In this document: one piece after another, positions 45,212 through 53,758 of the stretch
Numbering within the stretch: position 1 is the stretch's first letter
Layout: each line of letters begins with the position of its first letter
Origin: Hyalangium versicolor
Lineage (GTDB): Bacteria; Myxococcota; Myxococcia; Myxococcales; Myxococcaceae
Reading direction: 5' to 3'
Length of the DNA stretch: 64,000 nucleotides
NCBI RefSeq assembly: GCF_020103695.1
Contig: NZ_JAHXBF010000010.1
Location: forward strand, 310,001 to 374,000
The notes under the pieces: generated by a model
Told to the model about the DNA's origin: nothing
The model's database searches: none
Seen by the model: the letters and a program-made list of their open reading frames with translations, nothing else
Made by a program: the position numbers and the translations under genes

Positions 45212-46012
45212 TCACGCCACCTTGCGCGCGGCATTCGCCGCCACGACAGGGCGCGCAGGAACAGGCGGAACCACCGGCGCAGCAGCCTCGGTCTGGTACT
45301 GCCGCAGGCGCATCGCCACGTACACCAGAGCCCCCGCCAGTCCCGTGAGCACCACGCCCATCACCGCCAACAGCACCCGCAACCGCAGCACGGGCGAACT
45401 CCCAGGGGCCGCCACCTCCACCCGACTCACGGCCTCGTCCACGAGGAGCGACACCGCCTCGGGAGCGAGCCCCTCCACGCCTCCCGAGATGAGCGCCTTG
45501 AGCTGCTCCTGTGACTGGCGGACCCGATTGCCCTGCCCAGGCGCCGTGCGCACCATCGCCGACGCCTTCGCGGGCACCGCCGTCTGTCCAGGACGTGGAA
45601 CCGGAGGCACCATCAAGTGCACCCGCGCGACCAACACTCCCTCCACGCCCTGGAGTGTCTTCTCCAGCCCCCGCTCGAGCACCTGCACCCGGCAGAGCTG
45701 CTCCTCCACCGGCGAGCGGATGAGCCCACCCCCACCAAAGACATCACAGCCCTCTTCCTCCAAGGGCCTCGGCAATCCCAGCTCCGCCAGGATGCGCACG
45801 GCGTCCGAGGCCTGCTCCTCGTCCACCTCGATGGACCACGTGGGCCTCTTGCCCGCTTCCGGCACCTTGCGAGCATCCACACCTCGCTCGACGAGGACCG
45901 TCTGCAGTTCGTTGGCCTGGCGCTCGTCCAGCCCATGTTGGATGCGCTCCCGGCACGCGGTGATGCTCAGGAGCAGCAGAAGAGAAAGACCGTGTCGAAA
46001 AGTCAGAAACAT
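45212..46012 (-). CDS. sctJ: Type III inner-membrane ring lipoprotein SctJ (YscJ/PrgK, FliF-related)
   Basis: 266 residues from the ATG at 46012. Signal with lipobox SITACRERI makes a lipoprotein, as in injectisome SctJ. The RBM1 fold follows (LDERQANELQTVLVERGVDA, VRILAELGLPRP), then a second ring domain (VEGVLVARVHLMVPPVPRPG) and a C-terminal membrane helix (VLLAVMGVVLTGLAGALVYVAM). A short cytoplasmic tail ends it, shorter than the FliG-binding tail of FliF. The gene follows sctI by 10 bases. Confidence 0.92.
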   Translation of the reverse strand: MFLTFRHGLSLLLLLSITACRERIQHGLDERQANELQTVLVERGVDARKVPEAGKRPTWSIEVDEEQASDAVRILAELGLPRPLEEEGCDVFGGGGLIRSPVEEQLCRVQVLERGLEKTLQGVEGVLVARVHLMVPPVPRPGQTAVPAKASAMVRTAPGQGNRVRQSQEQLKALISGGVEGLAPEAVSLLVDEAVSRVEVAAPGSSPVLRLRVLLAVMGVVLTGLAGALVYVAMRLRQYQTEAAAPVVPPVPARPVVAANAARKVA

Positions 46013-46022
46013 GGGTCGTTCC

Positions 46023-46508
46023 TCAAACCTGCGTCTGCAGCACTTGCTTGATGCCGCCCGTCGCCTTCTCGACGACCTTCCCCGCAAGATCGAGCTCCTG
46101 GCTCGCGGCGTACACGTGGGCCTGGAAGGCGAGCAGCTCCGCGGGAGTGAACGTCCGCCCGGACTCGGCCAGCGCGAGGATGTGGTCCAGCCGCTTCTGC
46201 GCCTGACTCACCCGCTCGATCATCTGCGCGGCCTGTTGCTCTCGCGCCGACTGCACCGAGTCCGCCCGCGTCCCGGGCTTCACCTCCATCCTGCCCGCCG
46301 AGGCCCGCTCCACCGTCTGCGCCCGCTGCGGCCCGCTCACCGCCTCCGAGGGCGCAGAGCGAGCCGGCCCCTCCATCGACACGGGAATGCCCGCCCCGCC
46401 CCCTCCGCCCTTCACGCCCTCAAGCACCTTGCCGAACTGCTGCTTGCCGGTCTCCAGCGCAGGAGAGACTCCCGCGCCTCCGACCGAGCCCACCTTGTCG
46501 ATCGCCAT
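46023..46508 (-). CDS. sctI: Inner rod protein SctI/FliE-like
   Basis: 161 residues, longer than usual rods because of a Gly/Ser-rich N-terminal half. The C-terminal about 75 residues are helical and end LAFQAHVYAASQELDLAGK followed by VVEKATGGIKQVLQTQV. This matches the SctI (YscI/PrgJ) C-terminus and also recalls FliE, whose ends read near MQV. It anchors the filament base to the export gate. In flagellar operons fliE precedes fliF, as this gene precedes sctJ. Rod family call is probable; SctI versus FliE needs structure comparison. Confidence 0.68.
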   Translation of the reverse strand: MAIDKVGSVGGAGVSPALETGKQQFGKVLEGVKGGGGGAGIPVSMEGPARSAPSEAVSGPQRAQTVERASAGRMEVKPGTRADSVQSAREQQAAQMIERVSQAQKRLDHILALAESGRTFTPAELLAFQAHVYAASQELDLAGKVVEKATGGIKQVLQTQV

Positions 46509-46518
46509 GGAGCCGCCC

Positions 46519-46989
46519 CTAACGGATGTTGTTGATGGCGGCCTTCGCCGAGTCGTGGCGGACCTTCATGATGTTCGAGATGGCGTTGTGCTCGCGGCTC
46601 TCCTTCTGCATCTCGTTCTGGAGCCCCAGGTACGCCATGTTGAACTTCTGCCCGTCCTCAGCCATCAGACGCTGGGCCTCGAGCATGTCCCATGCGTCCC
46701 CCTGCCCCGTTGTCCCGGTCGTGCCCGTCACGCTCCCCGTGCTCCCCGTCCCGGGAATCGGCGTGATGGACGCGTTCGTCGAGCCCACCGACGCGACCGT
46801 CGAGCTCACGCTCGAGACGGCCGCGCTCATCACCGGCCCGCTGGGGACCATGCCTCCGACAATGCTCGCTCCCGTCTTGACGACCTCCTGAGCGGTGCGC
46901 GCAAGCACTGCTCCGAACTCGTTGCGCGGCGTCTGCCGCGCCAGGGTGGGGGTGATGGACAGCGACGCGATTCGATTGTTGTTCTCCAC
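46519..46989 (-). CDS. Needle-like (SctF/PrgI-type) protein with long N-terminal extension
   Basis: 156 residues from a GTG at 46989 with AGGAG 7 bases upstream. First gene of the type III operon. The last about 36 residues (LGLQNEMQKESREHNAISN, MKVRHDSAKAAINNIR) line up without gaps with PrgI as I recall it, sharing Q, N-A, S-N, K-V, D, A-I, N and the final R. The first about 100 residues are Thr/Ser/Gly/Val-rich and not needle-like; usual needles are 80 residues in all. It may be a needle, an early filament protein or a rod. The needle call is from pattern only. Confidence 0.5.
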   Translation of the reverse strand: MENNNRIASLSITPTLARQTPRNEFGAVLARTAQEVVKTGASIVGGMVPSGPVMSAAVSSVSSTVASVGSTNASITPIPGTGSTGSVTGTTGTTGQGDAWDMLEAQRLMAEDGQKFNMAYLGLQNEMQKESREHNAISNIMKVRHDSAKAAINNIR

Positions 46990-47100
46990 GTAGGGTCTCC
47001 TGGTTGAACTGCGCGGAGCCCCCTCTTCAGTTGTCGTGCCAGCGCGAAGTTCCTGGAAGCTCGCGGGGTTACCTACTCAGCAGGTTCAGCGGGAGCCCGC

Positions 47101-47135
47101 CCACCGTCTCGCGAGTCCACGCCGCGAGACGGTGG
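47101..47135. promoter_or_regulatory. Perfect 13-bp inverted repeat between the type III operon and the PilZ gene
   Basis: CCACCGTCTCGCG and CGCGAGACGGTGG flank a 9-base spacer. It lies 112 bases from the type III operon start and 91 bases from the PilZ gene start, in a divergent region of 236 bases. A shared operator or a strong cruciform/hairpin is plausible. No U-tract follows on either strand. Confidence 0.55.
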
Positions 47136-47225
47136 CCATCCCGCCGCGCGCGCCGCCCGAAAAGTTGCGAACTCGGATCCCTGCTTCAGACTGCTCCCGA
47201 CCTGTTGCACCGAGGAGATCCGGAA

Positions 47226-47552
47226 ATGCTACCCACCGCCAATCCCCGCACAGCCGATCGCTTCCACCCCCGCGTCGAGGCCCGGCTCATGGTCAAGGTC
47301 CTCCTCTCGGGGCGGCCCGCCGTCCTCGCCAAGGCGCGCGACGTGTCCATGGCGGGCCTCTTCCTCCACGCCCACCCCGCCAGCTCCCTGAGCGAGCTCA
47401 CCCTGGCCATCCCCCTGCCGGATGACCGGGAGATCACCGCCACCTGCACCATCGTCCGCCGGGAGCCCAATGGCGTGGCGCTCGAGTTCGGCACGCTCGA
47501 CTGGGATGACTTCCTCGCGCTGGCCCGCTACGTCCACCCGCTCCTGCCCTGA
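47226..47552 (+). CDS. PilZ domain protein (probable c-di-GMP receptor)
   Basis: 108 residues from the ATG at 47226 (GGAG 8 bases upstream). A single PilZ domain with both ligand motifs: RxxxR as R12-FHP-R16 and DxSxxG as D39-VSMA-G44. These contacts predict cyclic-di-GMP binding. The rest is a six-strand barrel (ELTLAIPLPDDREITATCTI, GVALEFGTL). It is divergent from the type III operon with a shared 236-base region and might sense c-di-GMP for a nearby process; that link is inference. It converges on the response regulator gene. Confidence 0.9.
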   Translation: MLPTANPRTADRFHPRVEARLMVKVLLSGRPAVLAKARDVSMAGLFLHAHPASSLSELTLAIPLPDDREITATCTIVRREPNGVALEFGTLDWDDFLALARYVHPLLP

Positions 47553-47575
47553 GCGGGCTGAACCTCAGCCGAACC

Positions 47576-47974
47576 TCAACGGACCGAGGCCGCCGCGCGC
47601 AGCCGGTCCACCAGGGCCATCAGCTCCGTGCCCTTGAACGGCTTCTGGATGTAGCCGTCCGCGCCCGCCGCCGTGGCGCTGTCCACATCCGCCTTCTTCG
47701 CCTTTGCCGTCAGCATGTAGAGCGGCACGCGCGACGTCGCTGGATCGCTCTTGAGGATCCGGCACACCGACACGCCATCCAGTTGCGGCAACACCACGTC
47801 CATCAAGATGAGATGGAAGGGCCGGCTCTTGGCCAGCTTCAGGCCCTCGACGCCATCCGCCGCGCACACCACGTCCACAGAGCCGTCGCTCAGCATCGAG
47901 CTCACCAGCTCGCGAATCACGGGCTCGTCCTCGACGAGCAGGATGTGGAAGGCGGATTGCGGATCAGCGGCCAT
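47576..47974 (-). CDS. Single-domain response regulator (CheY-like)
   Basis: 132 residues from the ATG at 47974. Receiver residues are all present: acidic pair Glu15-Asp16, phosphoacceptor Asp59 (LILMDVVLP), Thr89 and Lys111 (YIQKPFKG). There is no output domain, so it acts by protein contact. It starts 10 bases after the ABC permease stop and is probably in its transcript. No histidine kinase is nearby, so the partner is unknown. Confidence 0.9.
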   Translation of the reverse strand: MAADPQSAFHILLVEDEPVIRELVSSMLSDGSVDVVCAADGVEGLKLAKSRPFHLILMDVVLPQLDGVSVCRILKSDPATSRVPLYMLTAKAKKADVDSATAAGADGYIQKPFKGTELMALVDRLRAAASVR

Positions 47975-47984
47975 GGGATATTCC

Positions 47985-50561
47985 CTACTCGTAGGCGAGT
48001 GCCTCGACAACGTCCAGTGCCGCCGCTCTCCGTGCCGGATACAGACCTGCGACCGCAGCGCACAATGTGGACGTGAGCGACATCTGCAACGCCACTGCGG
48101 TAGGGAAGTGATACGGGACGCGCCAACCGGTGGCCTGTTCCCCCACCGTCGTCGTGACAATGAGCCCCAGTACGGCACCCGCCAGCACGCCGAGAAGCCC
48201 CCCGGACAGCCCAATGAAGGCGGCCTCTCCCACGAAGAGGCGCAGCACGTGCCCCCGAGCCGCTCCCACGGCCCGCAGCAGGCCGATCTCGCGCGTGCGA
48301 TCCAGCACCGCCGCCAGCAGCGTGTTGATGACTCCCAGCAGCGCCAACAGCACCGCCACGCCCTCCATGGCGTAGGTCACCCGGAACGCGTCATCCATGA
48401 GCGTGGAGATCTCCTGGCGCAGCTCGCTGTTGGACATCACGTAGAGATCGTATGAGCGCCCCCACTTCTCGGTGATGGCGCGACGGACCTCCTCCAGCCT
48501 TCCCGGGTCCGACAGGTACGTCTCGAAGATGTCCACCCGATCATCCTGGAAGTGCGCCTTGTACACCTCGCGCGCCATCACGAGGCCGCCCTGATTCGAG
48601 GTGTAGTCCACGACGACAGCGCCCACCGTATAGGTGCGCACCCCCGTAGGTGTGGACATCTCGATGGAGTCCCCCACGTGCAGATCGCGGCGGCGAGAGA
48701 AGTTCTCGGAGATGAGCACCCGCCCGGCCGCCCACTCCTCCGGGGTAGACATGCGCCCCTCGAGGAAGAGGGGCTTCGTCCGCTGCACGTAGACCTCCGG
48801 GTCCAGCGAGATGACGTAGATGCGTATGCCCAGGACTTCATGCGGGAGGATGCGAACCCGATCCACCTGAGCGACTCCCGGCAGCGCTATGATGGCGGTG
48901 CCCAACTCCGGGCGCATCGGCTGGTTCTTCAAGCCGGCCGTCCGTGCCGATGAGATGACAAAGAGATCCGCGGGCACCGACTGCTGGATCCAGCGATCCG
49001 ACGACTCCACGAACGAGTTCACGAACCCCGAGATGCACACCGCCATCGACACGCCGATGGTGAGCGCGGACACCGGCACCGCCGTCCGTCCCGGCGCACG
49101 GGAGAAGTTATCGGCCGCGAGCCTCCCGCTGATGCCCAGCAGCCGCTCGCCCGGAAACCGGTACACGCGCCCGAGCCCCTCCAGCACCGTCGGCGCCAGC
49201 AACGTGGTTCCCATGAGGACCAGGAAGACGGCCAGGTAGCCTCCCACCGGCATGTTCTCCATGGGAGACGGCAGTTGCGTCAGCGGGTACACCACCGCGA
49301 GACAGCCGAGCCCGGCCCACAGCGTCCACGGCCGCGCATCTCCCACCTGAAGGCCCGCCGCCGCATCCCGGCGCAGCGCCTCCACGGGCTGGACCCTCGA
49401 GGCGTGCAGCGCGGGCCTCAGCGCCGCGAACGCACTGCCCAACACGCCCAGGGCGACGCCCAGCCCCAGCTCCAGCACCGTCACCTGGATGTCTCGCGCG
49501 TTCACCTTCACATAGAGGGTGGAGATGGTCTGCGAGATCACGCCAATGGCCGCCCGGCCGACGAGCACTCCCAGTGGCAGACCCACCGCTGTCCCAACTC
49601 CGCCCAGCAGCATGGCCTCCAAGGTGAACAGCGCCCGGATGCGCAGGCGCGAGGCCCCCAGCGCACGCAGCGTGCCAATCTCCCTGCGCCGCTGCACCAC
49701 GCTGATCGAGATGGTGTTGTAGACCAGGAACACCCCCACCAGCAGCGCCACCCCCGAGCCCAGGTTCAGCCCCATCTGGAAGCTGCTGACCATCGCCTCC
49801 ACCGAGCCGCCGCGCCGGGACGGAGGCTCCACTTCGAACGCCCCGCCCAGCGCTCGGCGCAGGTTCTCCTGCGTTGCATCCACTCCCACCTTCGGATCCA
49901 CCGCCACGTCGATACGGTCCAGCTTCCGGTCCCGCCCGAAAGCCGCCTGCGCGGAGGCCACATCCATCACAGCCACCGAGCCCCCGAAGGCCTTGATGGG
50001 CCCGGACTCTCGGACGAGCGCATGGACGATGAAGTCCTGCGCCCCGCTAGAGGTCATCAGCGTGAAGGTGTCTCCCACCTTCAGCCCATGCTCCCGAGCG
50101 AAGCGCTCCGAGACCAGCATCCGATCCGTCGAGTTGAGGAACTCCAGGTCCTCCGTCAGTGAGCCCAGGTTCCGATCCACACCCTCATAGGTGCGGAAGT
50201 ACCCGTCATCGAGCAGATCCACGCCCATGACATAGAGGGACTCTCCCGGCGAGCCTTGCACCGGCGCGATCACCGCCAGATTCCCCGATGCATGCGCCAC
50301 CCCGGGCACGCTCCGGACCTGGGCCAGCACCTCCTCGGAGAACCCCACCTGCGAACCCGCCACCGTGAGGTCCGCCTTCCCCGCGACGGTGTCCACCGTG
50401 GAGCGGAACGCGTCCATTACCGAACGGTTGATGGCCGCCACGCCCACCATCGTCGCCACGCCCACCGCCACCCCCACCAGGGTCAATGCGGTGCGCAGCG
50501 GCGCCTGCACCAGGTGCCGCAGGGAGACGAGCCTCAACAGAGCCAGGAGCACACGCCGCAC
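47985..50561 (-). CDS. ABC transporter permease, YbbP-type with two FtsX domains
   Basis: 858 residues from GTG at 50561; GTG at 50552 has AAGG 8 bases upstream and is equally possible. One N-terminal helix (LTLVGVAVGVATMVGVAAI), a periplasmic MacB-like domain, then FtsX domain 1 (about 245-390; GLNLGSGVALLVGVFLVYNTISI). A second periplasmic region and FtsX domain 2 (about 720-855; EGVAVLLALLGVINTLLAAV) follow. Such permeases pull lipids, lipoproteins or peptides out of the membrane. A matching ATPase is not adjacent; the nearest (52308-53012) is 1.7 kb upstream on the same strand, separated by two other genes. Confidence 0.88.
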   Translation of the reverse strand: MRRVLLALLRLVSLRHLVQAPLRTALTLVGVAVGVATMVGVAAINRSVMDAFRSTVDTVAGKADLTVAGSQVGFSEEVLAQVRSVPGVAHASGNLAVIAPVQGSPGESLYVMGVDLLDDGYFRTYEGVDRNLGSLTEDLEFLNSTDRMLVSERFAREHGLKVGDTFTLMTSSGAQDFIVHALVRESGPIKAFGGSVAVMDVASAQAAFGRDRKLDRIDVAVDPKVGVDATQENLRRALGGAFEVEPPSRRGGSVEAMVSSFQMGLNLGSGVALLVGVFLVYNTISISVVQRRREIGTLRALGASRLRIRALFTLEAMLLGGVGTAVGLPLGVLVGRAAIGVISQTISTLYVKVNARDIQVTVLELGLGVALGVLGSAFAALRPALHASRVQPVEALRRDAAAGLQVGDARPWTLWAGLGCLAVVYPLTQLPSPMENMPVGGYLAVFLVLMGTTLLAPTVLEGLGRVYRFPGERLLGISGRLAADNFSRAPGRTAVPVSALTIGVSMAVCISGFVNSFVESSDRWIQQSVPADLFVISSARTAGLKNQPMRPELGTAIIALPGVAQVDRVRILPHEVLGIRIYVISLDPEVYVQRTKPLFLEGRMSTPEEWAAGRVLISENFSRRRDLHVGDSIEMSTPTGVRTYTVGAVVVDYTSNQGGLVMAREVYKAHFQDDRVDIFETYLSDPGRLEEVRRAITEKWGRSYDLYVMSNSELRQEISTLMDDAFRVTYAMEGVAVLLALLGVINTLLAAVLDRTREIGLLRAVGAARGHVLRLFVGEAAFIGLSGGLLGVLAGAVLGLIVTTTVGEQATGWRVPYHFPTAVALQMSLTSTLCAAVAGLYPARRAAALDVVEALAYE

Positions 50562-50614
50562 CTTACCCGGGCCCTCTCGCCCCTGTCCGACCCCTGATCT
50601 AGAATGAGTCTGGA

Positions 50615-51745
50615 ATGGCAGAAAACCTCGAATGTCCCGAGTGTCACGCGCCCATCGCACCGGATGACTTCCTGTGCGAGAGCTGCGAGCTGCTGCTCAA
50701 CCCCCAGGTCGCCTCGGGCGAGTACGTCATCACCGATCCGTCCATCGTCCGCGCCCTGCTCTCTCCGCCCCAGCGCACCTCGTCGCGGGAGACGCCGGCC
50801 ATCCCCCAGCGCGCCCTCGTGGACGACGCCGTCACCGTGCGCTTCAGCGTTCCGCTGGACGAGGACACGGTGCCCTACCTCATCGCGGGGCTCGACATCG
50901 CCCTCCAGCCGCTCCACCCCTTCGAGGCCTATGTCGCCTCCTTCATCGATGGGACGCAGACGGTGGCCGCCCTGGCTCGCGCCGCCCGGCTGCCAGTGAT
51001 CGAGATCAAGGTGGTGCTCAAATCACTCTTCGATCTGCACCTCGTGGAGTTCCATCGCCAGCCCGCACCGCGCACTCCCGAGGATGCGTTGCCTCTCCTC
51101 AATGGCGCGGAGTTCCTCGCGGAGGAGACCGCGGCGGCCCGCGCTCCGGAGCCCATCCCGCAGCCGCCACCGCCTCCCCGCCCCGAGCCACCACCCCCGC
51201 GCAACCCGTTCGCCCTGGAGCCCCCGCCGGTCCGCCCCCCCGTGGCCACTCCGTCTCCCACGCGGAAGGCCTCTCTGCCCACCCCTCCGCCCATCGCCCC
51301 AGTGCACGTCGGCTCGCCTGCTTCCCGAGCTTCCGTTCCGACACCGCCTCCCGCCCGGCCGCCTTCCCGCTCCACACCCACGGTGGCTCCGCCCCAGCCC
51401 TCCAGCCCCCCTCGTTCCCAGGAGCGCAACGAGGAGTTCCTCCAGCGCGCGGTCCGGCTCGAACGCGAGGGACAGGTGGATCGAGCCATCGAGGTGCTCA
51501 AGCGCGGACTGGCTCGCTCCACTTCGCCCGCGCCGCTCTACAACAAGCTGGCGCTCATCCTCGTCAACCAGCGCAAGGACTTCATGCAGGCCGCGGAGCT
51601 GCTCGAGCGCGCCGTGCAGCTCGAGCCACACAACGCCGTCTTCCAGCAGAACCTGCTCAAGATCACCGCCATGGTGGCGAACACGCCCGGGCTCCATGAC
51701 AAGAAGCCTCGTGGCACTCCGGGGCGCATCACCGGGCGAAGCTGA
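50615..51745 (+). CDS. Zinc-ribbon / DUF4388-like / TPR protein
   Basis: 376 residues. An N-terminal zinc ribbon (CPECHAPIAP, CESCELLL) leads into a helical domain (about 95-145; FIDGTQTVAALARAARLPVIE) typical of the winged-helix module DUF4388. Next is a Pro-rich linker of some 100 residues and C-terminal tetratricopeptide repeats (about 270-350; RAVRLEREGQVDRAIEVLKRG, QAAELLERAVQLEP). It is a cytoplasmic scaffold by appearance. Divergent from the permease gene (53 bases) and convergent with the STAS-like gene. Role unknown; similar proteins occur in myxobacterial motility and signalling clusters. Confidence 0.75.
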   Translation: MAENLECPECHAPIAPDDFLCESCELLLNPQVASGEYVITDPSIVRALLSPPQRTSSRETPAIPQRALVDDAVTVRFSVPLDEDTVPYLIAGLDIALQPLHPFEAYVASFIDGTQTVAALARAARLPVIEIKVVLKSLFDLHLVEFHRQPAPRTPEDALPLLNGAEFLAEETAAARAPEPIPQPPPPPRPEPPPPRNPFALEPPPVRPPVATPSPTRKASLPTPPPIAPVHVGSPASRASVPTPPPARPPSRSTPTVAPPQPSSPPRSQERNEEFLQRAVRLEREGQVDRAIEVLKRGLARSTSPAPLYNKLALILVNQRKDFMQAAELLERAVQLEPHNAVFQQNLLKITAMVANTPGLHDKKPRGTPGRITGRS

Positions 51746-51751
51746 GTCCCC

Positions 51752-52123
51752 TCAGGGCAACAGCCCGTCCAGCAGCCGCTCCGCCTCTTCCAGCGAGAAG
51801 GCCAGGTGCGGCTCGTGCTGCATCTCCTTGCTGTCTCGCGCGAACTGGAGCGCCGTCTGCGTGGACCGGCCGACGATCCGCACCGCACGGCCGTACTTCC
51901 GCTCGCGCTGCGCCTCCAGGACGCGCTTGAGCTGGGCGGAGCCCTCCGGCCCCAGGGGCTCGGCCTGCGTCAGGTCCGAGACCACGTCGAACCCGGGCCG
52001 CAGCCGATCCATCTCCTTGATGATGGCGTCCGCGATGCTCCGAGCCTGTGCGTCATCGAGCCGGCCTTCAATCCGAATGAAGAGCCGATTCTTGCCAACA
52101 TTGGCCTGAACGTCGACGACCAC
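51752..52123 (-). CDS. STAS-like (SpoIIAA-like) protein
   Basis: 123 residues from the GTG at 52123, with GGGAGG 9 bases upstream; a much longer open frame upstream shows no homology. The pattern NRLFIRIEGRLDDAQARSIA, GFDVVSDLTQAEPLGPEG and KYGRAVRIVGRS is that of SpoIIAA-like/STAS folds, which often carry a phosphorylatable Ser or bind nucleotides; the exact residue is not obvious. Small soluble regulator. It converges on the TPR gene with 6 bases between stops and lies 184 bases after the ABC ATPase stop. Confidence 0.65.
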   Translation of the reverse strand: MVVDVQANVGKNRLFIRIEGRLDDAQARSIADAIIKEMDRLRPGFDVVSDLTQAEPLGPEGSAQLKRVLEAQRERKYGRAVRIVGRSTQTALQFARDSKEMQHEPHLAFSLEEAERLLDGLLP

Positions 52124-52307
52124 GTGCGGTGACCTCCCCGATGCGGGATGGCAGGCCCCCCAGAGCCCCCAGTAATCTACCTGCCCGGGGCATCTGTCAA
52201 ACTGCCTGCCTGACCAGCCTGCATTTGAGCGCGGGGGATCACCACCGCCAGATCCAGCTGCTCGCACTGGAATTGCTGGACTGGCCACACGCAATGAGAG
52301 AGCGGCA

Positions 52308-53008
<701 letters not shown>

Positions 53009-53012
<4 letters not shown>

Positions 53013-53758
53013 ATCTCCGCCACGCCGTCGCGCTCCGTCCAGCCCTCCAGCCCGTTGGGGAGCCGGATGCGCACGTAGCGGCCCGTGTCCTCCAGCACGC
53101 GCACCTTCAGGCCGGCATGAACCTCGAAGAGCGACTTCGCATCGCTCTTGGGGAACTCGCGCGCCACCATCGTCGGGGAGAGCACCACCGCCTCATGCAC
53201 CGTGCGCTCCACCCACGCGTGCGCTGCCAGCAGCGCGCCGGACGGGAGCGACGCCAGCAGCGCCAGCGCCGCGAGCACCGCCGCCCAGGTACGGCCGCCC
53301 GGCTTGAGGAACCGGAAGAGCAGCAACAGCCCGAAGCCCACCGCCCACGCGGCCAGGAACGCGACGCCGACGATGTCCCCCGGCGTGGCCTTCACCAGGC
53401 GCGTCAGGAAGTCCTCCTCCACCGCCGCGCCCTCCACCTTGTCCTTCTGCTGCGCCCGGGCGAGCGAGAGGTTGGCCTCGAGATCCGGCGCGCGGCCGCC
53501 CTGCTTCCAGGCCCGCTCGAACGCGAGCACCGCGCGGCCCAGGTCCCCCTGCGCCATGTACGTGGTGCCCAGGTTGTACTGCACGTCCGGACCGGCCTGG
53601 CCGTGGGAGATCAGCTTCTCGTAGCCCTCCTGCGCGGCCTTGTAGTCCTCACGGGTATAGGCCTCGTTGGCCTGGGTGAAGAGGGCCTGTGCCTCCTCGG
53701 GCGTGTAGTAGCCCTGGCCCAGCAGCGTGGTGACGAGGATCGCGGTGATGGCGCTCAC
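53009..53758 (-). CDS. batE: BatE-like TPR/SH3 membrane protein
   Basis: 249 residues from the GTG at 53758, which overlaps the batD stop (GTGA); a GTG at 53767 is possible. N-terminal helix, then two tetratricopeptide repeats (EAQALFTQANEAYTREDYKA, DVQYNLGTTYMAQGDLGRA), two membrane helices (about 130-180) and a C-terminal SH3-like domain (VRVLEDTGRYVRIRLPNGLEGW). This is the BatE plan. It works with BatA-D in the envelope. ATPase gene follows by overlap. Confidence 0.85.

Noticed and set aside
47030-47046. Sigma-54-like TGGCACG upstream of the type III operon
   Set aside because: The -24 half matches, but at the -12 position the GC is missing (CTGA), so it is not a credible promoter.
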